Positions 1 through 9,221 of a stretch of 64,000 bases of DNA are shown here, piece by piece. Position numbers and translations under genes: made by a program. A model generated the notes under the pieces. That model made no database searches. It worked only from the letters and a program-made list of their open reading frames with translations, and had not been told where the DNA came from. Source of the DNA: Pelagicoccus enzymogenes (GTDB taxonomy: Bacteria > Verrucomicrobiota > Verrucomicrobiia > Opitutales > Opitutaceae); the NCBI RefSeq assembly GCF_014803405.1, contig NZ_JACYFG010000060.1, forward strand, positions 615 to 64,614. The letters are read 5' to 3'. Positions within the stretch are counted from its first letter, which is position 1. The number at the start of each line of letters is the position of its first letter.

Positions 1-138
1 TATATCTGCAGCCAACCCTGCTGGGCTGTTTTTACCAAGCGAATCCGCTAGGTCCGTAAGGTGCTCAAGGGTAGAATCCCTGAGCATAATTGAATTGAGT
101 CGAACTTTAGCGGTTTTTCGTGCGGTTTCGGTAGTCAT
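1..138 (-). CDS. N-terminal part of an unknown protein, cut by the left edge
   Basis: An ATG at 138 opens a frame of 46 codons that stays open to the window edge, so only the first part of the protein is visible. It begins MTTETARKTAKVRLN and continues with a charged helical stretch (DSTLEHLTDLADSLGK). The basic start followed by an amphipathic helix loosely resembles small ribbon-helix-helix DNA-binding proteins or antitoxins, but this is only an impression. No clear ribosome binding site is visible upstream. It could also be a chance open frame. Confidence 0.35.
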   Translation of the reverse strand, partial: MTTETARKTAKVRLNSIMLRDSTLEHLTDLADSLGKNSPAGLAADI

Positions 139-638
139 TGGTGTTTAGGTACTGAGTTATCGACCAAATTTCACCAATTTTAGCGTAATTGCGTTGACGA
201 AGCAACGTAGATGACTACGTGTGCTGTGTAAGTTATTAAGGCATAATTGCCTTAGTAATCGCGCAAATCAGATTATCTATTGTGCGAAGGTTGTTTGATT
301 TGGGAATGGGGATGAGTAGTTTCCGCAATGTGGGCTGAAATGTAAAAAAACAGCTTCATGAAATAAGCTGTTTCAACCCTGCGGTTAACTCCATGAAGCT
401 AGTGGCTGCTGGCCGCCTGGAAAGTCAAATGACGCTTTCGTCGACGAATCCCTCAGCATTCCTCAAGCAATATCTGAGTACATCTGCGTCATCTGTGGTT
501 CAAAAAAAATTCCAGGCAGGTTGCCCAATCGACGAACACGACGGCTCGCTTACAAGCACGCTACTGCAAAAGCCCTTATTCTCCTCCGCGACCTCTGCGT
601 GCTCGAGCAGCGCGGGCGGTTAAAGGCACGTCTTCACT
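139..638. other. Intergenic stretch without a convincing gene
   Basis: About 500 bases between the edge gene and the DUF2007-like gene. Short open frames exist (for example 393-623 on the plus strand), but their products are low-complexity and Ser-rich and look like chance. The only structure recognised is the hairpin with A/T run at 341-373. Confidence 0.5.
341..373 (-). terminator. Rho-independent terminator reading leftward
   Basis: The 9-bp arms AAACAGCTT (348-356) and AAGCTGTTT (365-373) enclose an 8-base loop. On the minus strand the stem runs into seven T residues (344-350 read in reverse). It could end transcripts from the DUF2007-like gene, whose stop lies about 265 bases upstream. 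Confidence 0.6.
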
Positions 639-1079
639 TCACAGGATCGGTTTACGGAAGTTGGTCCGGTATACGTTGTCGCATTTTTCGCAGCGGTATT
701 TGGGGCCTCGCAGCATCTCGGCCAAAGCCCGATGCGAAACCACCAAGCAGAGTTCAAGGAATTGCGCGAGATAACCGCTCTGGTAGTTCTTCACCACGCC
801 GATCTCTTTCACTTCGCTGCTGCCGCATTTTGGGCAGTTGGCGATGTGGACGTGGTCAGCATCCGCTTCCAGCTGCACGATCTCACGCGCTTCCGAAGCT
901 TGATCCTTGGGCACAAACAAATGGAATTTCGGAACGACGCCCATGTAGACCTCCAAGAACCCCGTCGATTCCCGCACTACGAAGGCCGAAAGCCCATATG
1001 ACAAGAGTTCAGTCTGGCGTTCGTTCGCTTCCTCGTAGGATGGATATGTCGCCACCGACTCGTAGTCGGTGTGCATCTC
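639..1079 (-). CDS. DUF2007-like signal-transducing domain with C-terminal zinc ribbon
   Basis: The first ~65 residues (from MHTDYESVATYPSYEEAN to the VPKFHLFVPKDQ region) look like the DUF2007 fold: a short alpha/beta domain with 'AFVVRES' in the middle and a segment on reading position in the chain. The C-terminal half carries two CxxC pairs (CPKC and CEKC), a treble-clef or zinc-ribbon arrangement with a hydrophobic helix between them. The ATG at 1079 is preferred because the DUF2007 fold begins right there. An in-frame TTG at 1169 would add 30 residues. The stop is TGA at 639. Function is unknown; the family is thought to bind ligands or metal. It stands alone between intergenic stretches. 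Confidence 0.65.
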   Translation of the reverse strand, partial: EMHTDYESVATYPSYEEANERQTELLSYGLSAFVVRESTGFLEVYMGVVPKFHLFVPKDQASEAREIVQLEADADHVHIANCPKCGSSEVKEIGVVKNYQSGYLAQFLELCLVVSHRALAEMLRGPKYRCEKCDNVYRTNFRKPIL

Positions 1080-1422
1080 CTGGCGCTGCGCCTCAGCGTA
1101 TTTACCTTTCAGATACTGAATCACCCTACCCGATTCTTTAGCAATTTTAGTGAAAGCGACAACTATCAATGTGGGCTCAAGAACCCCGAATCATGCAAAT
1201 GCCGCCCAACGCTCGCGGCAATTGCTGATTGCCTTCCGCCAAAAACAAGCGGAAGACGTCGAACTATTGGTGAAGAGCCAAGGCCCGGTGCGATCGCTGG
1301 CGACCTCAAGCCGGGGCAATTTGTGGCGAATATCGAGGACGAAATTCAGAGAGGCACCTCTTGGGGGATTCTTAACAGCACGTTTGAGTCGATAGATCTC
1401 TGAGTTTTAGCTTCGCTTGGTG
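1080..1422. other. Intergenic stretch without a recognised gene
   Basis: About 340 bases upstream of the DUF2007-like gene and downstream of the reverse transcriptase. An 81-codon frame at 1150-1395 contains a helical stretch, but nothing supports it as a gene. It may be a remnant. No terminator is visible. Confidence 0.4.
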
Positions 1423-2979
1423 CTATTTCTTGTGCGTAATTTGTTTCGCGTAATTTATAGCGTAGGACACCAAGATGTCATCGCCTTCTGCCCTGCTGTA
1501 GATTGCGTTCCTTCTCGACTTTTCCATTTTTCTAATCGCGCAAATCAAAGTGGCTTTTGAAGCTTTGTGATCTGTTTTACCATATTCTGATTCCAGTGAA
1601 TCCAGATCAGAATAATCGCCATTTTCACCGATTATGGCCCAAACGTAGCTCTTTGAATGGCGACCTAACCTCTCAGAGCTTTGAATCGAACGGCAAAAAG
1701 AGAGGATCTTTTCAGAGCAGAGATTTTGCTGATATAACCACCTCAGGAATAAAAAGGAGGTGTAGTCCGTGGACTTCGTTCCTTCTTCAATTTTATCTAT
1801 GATTTTCTCTGCTATTTCAACGCACTGGTCAGACAGTTTAGAAAAATATGGTAGGATGTGAATGAATTCTTCGGGTCTCTCCGATAGGCATTCAACGCAA
1901 TAGTCGACCGCAAAATTGTTTTCTGCAGCCCCAAGTCGGTTGATACAATAGTGAAAGAGAGTCTTATCGAAATCATTTTGATCGATGAAGTACTCTACAA
2001 ACGCTCGCTTTACCGACTCTAGTTTCAAGTCTGCATCAATTGACTCAAAATATTTTTGTAGGGCAGAAGGGGTGACAGAGGTAATCGAGAGCCCAAGGAA
2101 CTCGGATAGCTCCTCCTGGACAGCAGTTTCAAGTTCTTTGATTCTTGGCGTGACGCTATCAATCTCACGACGCGCCTGGGATTGATCCGCTATAAAAGAC
2201 TTGGCCGTTTGTAGGTTTAGTTCCTTTTCTCTGAGCAGTGCGGTCAAGGTGTGCAGTTGATCGATTGCATCCTCTTTGGTTTTGCAAAAAATCCTCATAT
2301 CGTCGACATAGCGACAGAAGCGTATTTTGGCGTTATCAAGCCTCCTGTCGATGCTATTAAAATAAAACTCAGACAGAATAAACGAAGCGCGATAGCCTTG
2401 GGGAATGCCTTTGGATCTTGGTTCGGCCCAGCGGTTGAGGCAGGAGGAAAGCAAATTGACGCATTCTGGGGCGATGTCATGAGTCTTGAGATCTCCAACC
2501 AATCTGTTAATGGATATATTTTCAAAGAATGCTGAAACGTCGGCAAAAACCACCCAGCTGTATCCGTTGTTTAGGTACTCAATGGATTTCTCTCTAAAAT
2601 TAGTCCACCCTTTGTACTCGTTTTCAAACCATTTTCTTCCGTTCTGATCTTCTTTGAGGATATATGAAAACCTGCAGTGGCCAGCACTCCATTGCTGGAC
2701 ATCTCGAAGCTTGTCTATATCGTTGAGCAAGAGAGCGTTTAATACAGTAGCATCAGCTGGCTCTAAGATGGATCCTGGCCTCAAATGAAAACTTGGTTTC
2801 GGTATTTCTATGATCTCGGATCTCGATGGATGAAAATCCGGTAGTCGCTTCCCCAAAAGGCCTAACCAATTATCCAAGTTCTGATCGATTGCTGCCGTTT
2901 CGAAAGGATGGTCAGCGAATGCCATATCTGCTTGGTCGGCTTTATACCTGTCCCAAGCCAACCGGATGTCAAGATTCAT
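1423..2979 (-). CDS. Stand-alone reverse transcriptase of the Abi/UG (defence) kind
   Basis: 518 residues. Palm motifs are clear: motif A with Asp147 in FADVSAFFENI, motif B as GIPQGYRAS (191-199), and motif C as YVDD (224-227) in FCRYVDDMRIF. These are all three expected catalytic positions. After the thumb, about residue 290 onward, the chain is helical and repeat-like (for example HYCINRLGAAE and YCVECLSERPEE), with no maturase, endonuclease or integrase domain, so it is not a group II intron or retroelement. This plan, palm plus helical-repeat C-terminus, is that of the Abi and 'unknown group' RTs, many of which are anti-phage (DRT) proteins. The exact class cannot be set by eye. The gene is alone, flanked by non-coding DNA, and looks more AT-rich than its neighbours, which suggests transfer. 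No accessory gene is adjacent. Confidence 0.85.
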   Translation of the reverse strand: MNLDIRLAWDRYKADQADMAFADHPFETAAIDQNLDNWLGLLGKRLPDFHPSRSEIIEIPKPSFHLRPGSILEPADATVLNALLLNDIDKLRDVQQWSAGHCRFSYILKEDQNGRKWFENEYKGWTNFREKSIEYLNNGYSWVVFADVSAFFENISINRLVGDLKTHDIAPECVNLLSSCLNRWAEPRSKGIPQGYRASFILSEFYFNSIDRRLDNAKIRFCRYVDDMRIFCKTKEDAIDQLHTLTALLREKELNLQTAKSFIADQSQARREIDSVTPRIKELETAVQEELSEFLGLSITSVTPSALQKYFESIDADLKLESVKRAFVEYFIDQNDFDKTLFHYCINRLGAAENNFAVDYCVECLSERPEEFIHILPYFSKLSDQCVEIAEKIIDKIEEGTKSTDYTSFLFLRWLYQQNLCSEKILSFCRSIQSSERLGRHSKSYVWAIIGENGDYSDLDSLESEYGKTDHKASKATLICAIRKMEKSRRNAIYSRAEGDDILVSYAINYAKQITHKK

Positions 2980-3666
2980 AGTAGTATGTCGGATGTAAGA
3001 GTTGGAGGAAACTCCCTTGAATTATATCAAGGGATGTTGATGTGATAAGGAAAGTTGAGGCATTGGATAATTAGTGTCAATCGTCGCTGACTTCCGTCGT
3101 TTGCCGTCACTTTGCACCCGTTGACGGAAACGGAATCCCTACGAAATCTGGAATGTCTCGGACTTTGTCTCTCGAGTGTCGCTACACTCGGAAGCCGTTT
3201 CGAGCATGGCGATAGGTTCCAATGGAGATCCTCGGAGCAAGCTCTCGGCTTCGTCGACTGCTGGAGCGGGCTAGGTATTCAAAAAACAGGTGGCGCGGCT
3301 TCTCCGAAGACGCCATCGCGAAATAGTCTTCGGAGAAGCCGATCCACCTCAGAAGTCGAAGCAAGCTTCGAGGTGTTAAACCCCAAGGGAATGAAAGTAT
3401 CCGCCAAAACTAAGAAAGTTGTTTTCGCCCTCTTTCCGTGTGCTTTCTGAAGCATGTCCTTCGCAGGCTTTCGTGTTCTTGGCGGCCTTGAGCGAAGCGG
3501 GCGGTTTCGCATACAAGCGAATGCTTGTGTGGCGCCGCCTATTCGTTTTTTGGGGAACGGTCTTGTGCGGCGATGGTAACCGTAGCTATCGCGACGCACC
3601 CTCGGCGAGCTCAGGGTCTTCGACAAGGTCGCTTCCCACAGGAAACTGCTTGGCGCTTTGGGCGCT
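2980..3666. other. Intergenic stretch with repeat A copy 1
   Basis: About 690 bases between the reverse transcriptase promoter side and the DUF2726 gene. It contains repeat A copy 1 and, around 3400-3650, text that looks like worn-down repeat (a palindrome-like CGCGACGCACCC region). Several frames are open here because of the repeat, but none looks like a protein gene. Confidence 0.5.
3226..3390 (+). repeat. Repeat A, copy 1 (about 165 bp)
   Basis: Starts AGATCCTCGGAGCAAGCTCT and ends near GTGTTAAACCCCAA. It matches 44899-45060 and, with an insertion, 50984-51181. Inside is a perfect 15-bp inverted repeat (3297-3311 and 3326-3340, GGCTTCTCCGAAGAC and its complement) with a 14-base loop, enclosed by AGGTGG/CCACCT. 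The element therefore folds as one long hairpin. Confidence 0.85.
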
Positions 3667-4230
3667 TCAGTTGTCTCCGTAGAGGCTGGCTTGGATGTCG
3701 GCGGATTCGTAATGGCAACGGGCTGCGAAGCGATGGAGTTTGAGTCCAGAGGCGCGGGCCAGCTCGTCTTTGAAGCGGTCGTTGGCTTGCGCCTTTTGAT
3801 TTCGGTGGGATGCGTCGTCGAGCTCGATGAGCGATACGATTCGCGAGTCGGCCGCGTTCGTGACCACGAAGTCGAGGTGGCGCGACTTGATGCGGTTGCG
3901 CAAGCTGTGACGCTGGCGCTTGTCGGACAGCCCTCGTTTCACTTGGAACACGTCTTCGAGCCGCACCTTGCAGGATATCTCATGCCCCGGCCGCAACGCT
4001 GTCCTTAGCTCTTGATGGAAGCGTTGTTCGGCAGGACTGAGCAACACGGCCCTGGCCTCAAACTGCGCCGCGAGTTCGTGGGTTGGGCTCGCCACCCTAC
4101 CCGGCTCGCTCTCCTCCGCTGGGAGCGCGTCCGCCTGCGGAAAAGAGTCGTGGGTTTTTCTGGCGGCGAATCTATCGCAAATCAGAAAGAAGACAAAGAG
4201 GGAGACGGCAATGATTATGGATAACAGCAT
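3667..4230 (-). CDS. Membrane-anchored DUF2726 protein
   Basis: 187 residues. Residues 1-20 form one membrane segment (LLSIIIAVSLFVFFLICD). Residues ~65-180 match DUF2726: LLSPAEQRFHQEL at the start, a basic SDKRQRH patch, then HLDFVVTN and ELDDASH, and a late LHRF. DUF2726 is related to the PD-(D/E)xK nuclease fold. The D in HLDFVV and the E in LIELDD sit where its acidic pair would be. Often these proteins are annotated as nuclease-related or topoisomerase-associated, but the biochemical role is not known. The gene stands alone, with repeats on both sides. Confidence 0.8.
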   Translation of the reverse strand: MLLSIIIAVSLFVFFLICDRFAARKTHDSFPQADALPAEESEPGRVASPTHELAAQFEARAVLLSPAEQRFHQELRTALRPGHEISCKVRLEDVFQVKRGLSDKRQRHSLRNRIKSRHLDFVVTNAADSRIVSLIELDDASHRNQKAQANDRFKDELARASGLKLHRFAARCHYESADIQASLYGDN

Positions 4231-4844
4231 GTCTCTTGAAATCGGCCATAAACGAGCTGCGCTTTAGGGCCATGGCCGCTGCGACAGCGACCGTTGCCTG
4301 CAACAATTGCTTGAGCGGATTCTATAGGTAGTGCCGACGCTGGTGGGCGCGCTGTGGAGGCAGGATCAAGCCTACGCGGCGCGGCGGCAAGCGCCGACCC
4401 TACGGGTTGTAGCGCTCGGATGCTCACAGACTGTCCATTAAAAACATACTACGCTCCTCTGAGTGGGGTTGCAGCTTGCCGCAGACCGCAGTGTAAACCG
4501 TTTATCAGCACGACGCGGTCTGGACCAAGGTCCAACCCTACAAAAACGCGACATTAGTAGTGCCGGCGTTAGCGGCCGCGCTGTGGAGACAGGTTAATAT
4601 CGACGCGGTGCGGCGGCAAGCGCCGACCCTACGTTGTAGCGCTCGGATGCTCAGAGATTGTCCATTAAAAACATACTACGCTCCTCTGAGCAGGGTTGCA
4701 GCTTGCCGCAGACCGCAGTGTAGCCGTTTATCAGCACGACGCGGTCTGGACCAAGGTCCAACCCTACAAATACGCGACTTTTGATAACGTTTAATCGTGT
4801 ATTGGGGCTTCGCTTCCTTGGTCGCTACCCCCTACCCGACGTCT
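4231..4844. other. Intergenic stretch made largely of a tandem duplication
   Basis: About 610 bases between DUF2726 and the dioxygenase gene. From 4328 on it is two direct copies of a ~229-bp unit. No coding frame is conserved between the copies. Confidence 0.6.
4328..4782 (+). repeat. Tandem direct duplication of a ~229-bp unit containing repeat B
   Basis: Unit 1 (4328-4556) and unit 2 (4557-4782) begin GTAGTGCCG and share long identical blocks (GTAGCGCTCGGATGCTCA; TGTCCATTAAAAACATACT). Each carries a GGCGGCAAGCGCC hairpin near the start and a repeat B palindrome near the end (4466-4545 and 4691-4772). Differences are scattered point changes and short indels, so the duplication is not brand new. 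Confidence 0.85.
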
Positions 4845-5651
4845 TCAGCTGAAAATGAATCCGCGCATGGAGATGTTGCCGATCTCTATGTTGCTGCTGG
4901 TAAAGCTGAGCGTGTCCTTCTGGTCGCTGGCGCCGGCAACACTGAGGGCTGGCAGGTAGTGGTCCACTGTGGGATGAGCTTGGCGAAAGAGCGAGCCGAG
5001 TTCGCTGCGCGACGCTAGGGCCGCGAGGTTCCGCTCTTCTAGGAGTTGGGCGAACCTTGCGTCAAACTCGCTGGCCCAGTCGTAGATGCCGCCGTCGAAG
5101 CGCAAGGCTCCGAGGTTGTGCACGACGTTGCCGGAGCCGAGGATCAGTACGCCACGGTCTCGCAGCTGAGACAGGGTGCGCCCGATTTGCAGGTGCCAAT
5201 CAAGGTCCTTGCTCATGTCGATGGAGAGCTGGAACACTGGGATGTCGGCATCGGGATAGAGCCACTTCAAGACGGACCACGAACCGTGGTCCAGACCCCA
5301 GCTGTCGTCGCCTTCCGCGTGGTGGCTTTCGAGCAAGCTGATCACCTCGCGGGCGAGCTTCGGGTCTCCAGATGCTGGATACTGCTGCTGGTAGAGTTCC
5401 CGCGGAAAGCCGCCGAAGTCGTGGATGGTTCGCGGGGCTTGGGAAATGTCCACCAAGGTTGATCCTTGGGTCATCCAGTGGGCGGACACGACGAGGATCG
5501 CTTGCGGCCGCGGCAATGCGGATCCCAGCTCCCGCCACATTTTCGAGTACTGGTTGTCCTCGATGGCGTTCATGGGATTGCCGTGGCCGAGGAAGACTAC
5601 GGGCATCCGCTCGGAGGCCTGGAACCGATCTTTGAGATCCTGAAATCGCAT
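4845..5651 (-). CDS. ygiD: 4,5-DOPA dioxygenase extradiol-like protein (LigB superfamily)
   Basis: 268 residues. Matches the YgiD family of class III extradiol ring-cleaving dioxygenases: FLGHGNPMNAI at the N-terminus, VVSAHWMTQG, HDFGGFPRELYQ, DHGSWSVLKWLYP, VLILGSGNVVHNLG and HPTVDHYLPAL. The histidines in these motifs bind the metal (Zn or Fe in this family). It is a cytosolic enzyme; the native substrate in bacteria is not certain. The ATG at 5651 is chosen because it has GAGGAAG upstream and the family begins here. The frame stays open for 92 more codons upstream, but that stretch is repeat B3 and is not protein-like. Divergent from the dehydrogenase gene. Confidence 0.9.
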   Translation of the reverse strand: MRFQDLKDRFQASERMPVVFLGHGNPMNAIEDNQYSKMWRELGSALPRPQAILVVSAHWMTQGSTLVDISQAPRTIHDFGGFPRELYQQQYPASGDPKLAREVISLLESHHAEGDDSWGLDHGSWSVLKWLYPDADIPVFQLSIDMSKDLDWHLQIGRTLSQLRDRGVLILGSGNVVHNLGALRFDGGIYDWASEFDARFAQLLEERNLAALASRSELGSLFRQAHPTVDHYLPALSVAGASDQKDTLSFTSSNIEIGNISMRGFIFS

Positions 5652-5994
5652 GGCTTCCTCAACGGGTTTGCAGAAGAATCGACTGCTGGGCTTGCAGTGA
5701 ATGTAAGTCGCCGCGTGGGGCCACTGTCTACAACTCGAGTTTTTGTAGGGTTCCAGCTTGCTGAAGACCGCAGCGCAAAACGTATCGCACCGCGCGACGC
5801 GGTCTGGACCAAGGTTCAACCCAACACGCGACCTGGAAGGTCCCGCCACTTTATCGATGTAATTGAATCGTGTCAGGTCGGCTTTCGCTGTAGCGAGTGA
5901 AACGACACTTGAGCATGCTCCCCCCACGAGACGCTACCGGATTGAAGCAGTAAATAAGTTGAAGACTGTCTCTTCTTTTAAATAAGGTCTTCGC
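5652..5994. other. Divergent intergenic stretch with repeat B copy 3
   Basis: About 340 bases between ygiD (minus) and the dehydrogenase (plus). It should hold both promoters. The middle is repeat B copy 3. Confidence 0.5.
5744..5832 (+). repeat. Repeat B, copy 3 (REP-like palindrome)
   Basis: Starts TGTAGGGTTCCAGCTTG and contains AAGACCGCAGCGC and GCGGTCTGGACCAAGG. The ends (GGGTT and CAACCC) and the inner GACCGC/GCGGTC are inverted, so it forms an imperfect hairpin. Same family as the copies inside 4328-4782 and at 30634-30716 and 45088-45173. Confidence 0.8.
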
Positions 5995-6987
5995 ATGAAA
6001 GTCGCCTTTTTCAGCAGCAAGCGCTACGACGAAACCTTCTTCAAGCAGAACAACGAAGACGGGCATGAGTTGGCCTTCTTCGAAACGAAGCTCGCTCCGC
6101 GTTCGGTTGCCCTAGCGGAAGGCGCTCGCGCGGTCTGCGTATTCGTCAATGACAAGGTCGACCGCGAAACGCTGGAAGGCCTTAGGGAACGCGGGGTCGC
6201 GTTCCTCGCCTTGCGCTGCGCCGGCTTCAACAACGTCGATTTGGCGGCGGCTGCGGAGCTTGGCATTAAAGTGGTGCGCGTTCCTGCCTATTCGCCGCAC
6301 GCGGTGGCGGAGCACACCCTCGCCCTGCTGCTCACGCTCAATCGCCGGATCCATCGTTCCTACAACCGCGTACGCGAAGGCAATTTTTCTTTGGAGGGGC
6401 TGGTTGGCTTTGACCTGCATGGCCTGACGGTGGGGATCATTGGAACTGGCAAGATCGGCTCCATCACGGCCAAGCTTTTCCAGGGATTTGGCTGCAAGCT
6501 GCTCTGCCACGACAAGTACGAGAACGAGGAACTCAAGGAACGGGGAGCGACGTATGTGGATTTGGATACGCTTTTTTCTCAGTCCGACGTTATCAGCTTG
6601 CACTGTCCTTTGATGAAGGAGACGCATCACATCATCGACGCGGCAGCCATCGCGAAGATGAAGAAAGGTGTTACGATTGTGAATACAAGCCGCGGCGGCT
6701 TGATCGGTACGGCCGACGTTATCCAAGGGCTCAAGAGCGGTCACATTGGGAACCTCGCCATCGACGTCTACGAGGAAGAGGAATCGATGTTCTTCGAGGA
6801 CCAGTCCGCCACGGTGATGCAAGACGACGTCTTCGCCCGCTTGCTCACTTTCCCGAACGTGCTGGTCACCGGTCACCAAGCCTTTTTCACCGACACCGCC
6901 CTCACCCAGATCGCCCGCGTCACCCTCGACAACCTGAGCGAGTTGGAGAAGACGGGGGACTGCAAAAACGAGCTCCGCCCGAGCTAA
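5995..6987 (+). CDS. ldhA: D-2-hydroxyacid dehydrogenase, D-lactate dehydrogenase type
   Basis: 330 residues, the usual length for fermentative D-lactate dehydrogenase, which reduces pyruvate to D-lactate with NADH. The Rossmann motif GTGKIG is at 150-155. The catalytic Arg is in NTSRGGL (Arg233), the acid lies in the DVYEEEE region (~260-263) and the catalytic His in TGHQAFFT (His294). [18 protein letters not shown] is typical of the LdhA branch. TAAGG sits about seven bases before the ATG. It is divergent from ygiD and convergent with the DUF3857 gene. Other 2-hydroxyacid dehydrogenases share the fold, but the closest look is LdhA. Confidence 0.92.
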   Translation: MKVAFFSSKRYDETFFKQNNEDGHELAFFETKLAPRSVALAEGARAVCVFVNDKVDRETLEGLRERGVAFLALRCAGFNNVDLAAAAELGIKVVRVPAYSPHAVAEHTLALLLTLNRRIHRSYNRVREGNFSLEGLVGFDLHGLTVGIIGTGKIGSITAKLFQGFGCKLLCHDKYENEELKERGATYVDLDTLFSQSDVISLHCPLMKETHHIIDAAAIAKMKKGVTIVNTSRGGLIGTADVIQGLKSGHIGNLAIDVYEEEESMFFEDQSATVMQDDVFARLLTFPNVLVTGHQAFFTDTALTQIARVTLDNLSELEKTGDCKNELRPS

Positions 6988-7232
6988 TGTCGCATCTTCC
7001 GCTTGCGAGCGATGGACGGGTCCTGAAGAGATGGATACACATTTGGCCCCTTCTCTCCCCTGGCCCCTTATTTAGGCGGCATAGGCTTTGGTACGGCAGC
7101 AAGGAAAATCCATGCGACCGAATGCGACCTAGCTCGGATCGACGCGTAGTTTGTTAGCGTACTCACTCACAGTGCAGCCTTGAAAACCATCCAGCCGGCT
7201 CTCTACTTCATTCAACTGACTTCGGAGTCAGC

Positions 7233-9221
7233 CTACTGTTCGATACGTGCCAGCAGGACTGGCGCTTTGCAGGCTCGGTAAACTTGCTCATAGAACGATA
7301 AAAACTCGTCGTAGCGTTCTGGAGGTAAGGTGGTCGCTGACTCTCTCAAGCTACGCTTGCAAACGACATCGCCATCGACGACCTGATAAGAGAGTTCGAA
7401 TCGCGCGAAGTCCGTCTCTACGAAGACCGGTTCAGCGTGGTCCTCAACGTAAAAGCCTTCAGGGATCGATACAATGACCTCTTCCTCTTTCATCTCCGAT
7501 CGAATTACATACGGCAGGGTGCGAGAATCCGCTTCATGAGACAAACGCTCCTGCCAGGTGAGGAAGAACGGCTTTAGCAAAAGAAACTTGTTTCTCATAG
7601 ATCGCCCGAATCCGGACAAATTGCATTCGATATCTAGCTCGAAGGTCGCCTCCTTTATCCGGTCGTCGACGAGGTATTGGATCTCCGAACTTTGAACCCC
7701 GCTATCGGTTAATCTCCTTTTGAGAAATTCCGAGTACTCCGGTTCTGATTTTTTGACATGTGTCGCCCGGGCGGCGAGCGCCCTGCCGCCCTTGTATTCA
7801 AATTCGAATGCCGCCACCGCGCTTCCATCCCCCATTAGCTCGATCCTCGCCGTTCGCTTCTCGCTATTCTGCTCTGGAACTGCCTGCGGTATGGGCGTCG
7901 GGCCGGTCACTCGTTCGCTCCCCACGAGGGCAAAACCGCCGTGATACCTTTGGGGCAGCATGCCAAATGGAGTGTTCTGGCTGGTAGGATCGAAGAGTAA
8001 CATCTTTCCCAATACTGCGTCCTCGACGAGGGCCTGCATCTTCGACTCAGGCTCCACTGCGATGGCAACGATGCAGTGATCGAACTGCCTAGGTGACGGC
8101 CAATTTAGGTCCAAATAGGCTGCATCTTCGGATGCAATAGAAACTGCATAGCTTTCAACATCTATACACCCTAACATAGACCGCAATAAAGCCGCCTTGT
8201 CCTTGCAGTCTCCGTAGTGTCGTTCGAATACTTCGGCAGCGGGAAATGGCTTGTACCCTCCGCCCATGCTTAGGTCTGTTTGGATTGATACGTAGTTAAC
8301 GGATTGTGCGTATTCAGCCAATGCCTCAACTTTCTCTAGAACCCCCGTTTTCCCGTTCACCAGTTCCGTCACTTTTCTTCGAATGCCGTCACTGGGTTCG
8401 GTCTGGGAATCGTTCGTGCGCACATCAAAACGCGCCACGTCGTTCCAACTGCTAAACAATTCCAAGCTTCCTTTGGATGCTCCATCCTCTGGATACAGGT
8501 CGAAACCAACGAAAGGCAGGTATGCTCTCGCTACTGGCGATCCCGCTTCCCCCTCAATTGCCTCAAGGTTTCTTGCCTCCCATGCGTAGGACCGACCACC
8601 ATGCTTTTCTTGTACCTGGGCCCCGTTGAGTGGGGTCGCCTTTACCGCCCATCCAGGAGGCGGTTCGATGGAGACTCTCGTCAGGAGCACGGGGATATTT
8701 CGATTAAGCCGCCAAATCATTTGCGAGAAAATCGACTTTTTCGTGACCGTGTATTCGTATGCAAAAACGCTGCCCTCGCGAATATCCCCCTGGGCGTCAA
8801 GCCGACGTTCCATGAGTTGGCTATGCAGGCTTCTGACATCCGAGGCGATATCCCAGGTGTCTTTTTTATTGTACTTGTACACCTTTCCTCCGGGATCCAG
8901 CACCCAAGCTTTAATTTCACTCACGCTCGAGTATCCCTCTTCGAACCCGACTTCGAGTCTTGCGTACCCGCGATCGCTCAGGTCGTTTATTTGGTAAGCC
9001 ATTCGGATTACCTCAGTACGCTTTCCGTTGCTTGCCACTGTGTAAACGGTCTCGTCCAAGAGGCAGACCGAGCTTGCAGCAACGTTTGAAGCCTGCGTTT
9101 TCGATTGGATTGCTGAAGATAGCCATGCTGGAACCCGCGAAGCGTCAGCGTATCCACATATAAAAGACAACGCTAGACAAGCTAAGTACGCTCGGCCGAA
9201 TTTTCTAACGAGCATTTGCAA
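7233..9221 (-). CDS. Exported DUF3857/transglutaminase-like protein with intact triad
   Basis: 662 residues. Residues 1-27 are a signal peptide (basic VRKFGR, hydrophobic core, GYADA). DUF3857 spans about 60-235 (YQINDLSDRGYARL, WVLDPGGKVY). A transglutaminase-like domain follows: Cys339 in RHYGDCKDKAALL, His382 in RQFDHCIVA and Asp411 in LLFDPTSQ, so the Cys-His-Asp triad is complete. The C-terminal ~200 residues are beta-rich. Such proteins are periplasmic or surface-facing; substrates are not known. It overlaps the 3' end of the upstream DUF3857 gene by 17 bases, so the two are co-translated. A second ATG lies two codons downstream. Confidence 0.88.
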   Translation of the reverse strand: MQMLVRKFGRAYLACLALSFICGYADASRVPAWLSSAIQSKTQASNVAASSVCLLDETVYTVASNGKRTEVIRMAYQINDLSDRGYARLEVGFEEGYSSVSEIKAWVLDPGGKVYKYNKKDTWDIASDVRSLHSQLMERRLDAQGDIREGSVFAYEYTVTKKSIFSQMIWRLNRNIPVLLTRVSIEPPPGWAVKATPLNGAQVQEKHGGRSYAWEARNLEAIEGEAGSPVARAYLPFVGFDLYPEDGASKGSLELFSSWNDVARFDVRTNDSQTEPSDGIRRKVTELVNGKTGVLEKVEALAEYAQSVNYVSIQTDLSMGGGYKPFPAAEVFERHYGDCKDKAALLRSMLGCIDVESYAVSIASEDAAYLDLNWPSPRQFDHCIVAIAVEPESKMQALVEDAVLGKMLLFDPTSQNTPFGMLPQRYHGGFALVGSERVTGPTPIPQAVPEQNSEKRTARIELMGDGSAVAAFEFEYKGGRALAARATHVKKSEPEYSEFLKRRLTDSGVQSSEIQYLVDDRIKEATFELDIECNLSGFGRSMRNKFLLLKPFFLTWQERLSHEADSRTLPYVIRSEMKEEEVIVSIPEGFYVEDHAEPVFVETDFARFELSYQVVDGDVVCKRSLRESATTLPPERYDEFLSFYEQVYRACKAPVLLARIEQ

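Noticed and set aside
393-623. A 76-codon plus-strand frame
   Set aside because: Ser-rich, no start signal, no family.
1150-1395. An 81-codon plus-strand frame
   Set aside because: Contains one helical stretch but no start signal or family; may be a remnant.
3112-3626. Open frames through repeat A copy 1
   Set aside because: The frames come from the repeat itself and recur at the other copies; the element folds as a hairpin instead.
5652-5927. A 92-codon N-terminal extension of the dioxygenase
   Set aside because: It is repeat B and non-conserved sequence; the family starts at the ATG at 5651 with a good ribosome binding site.
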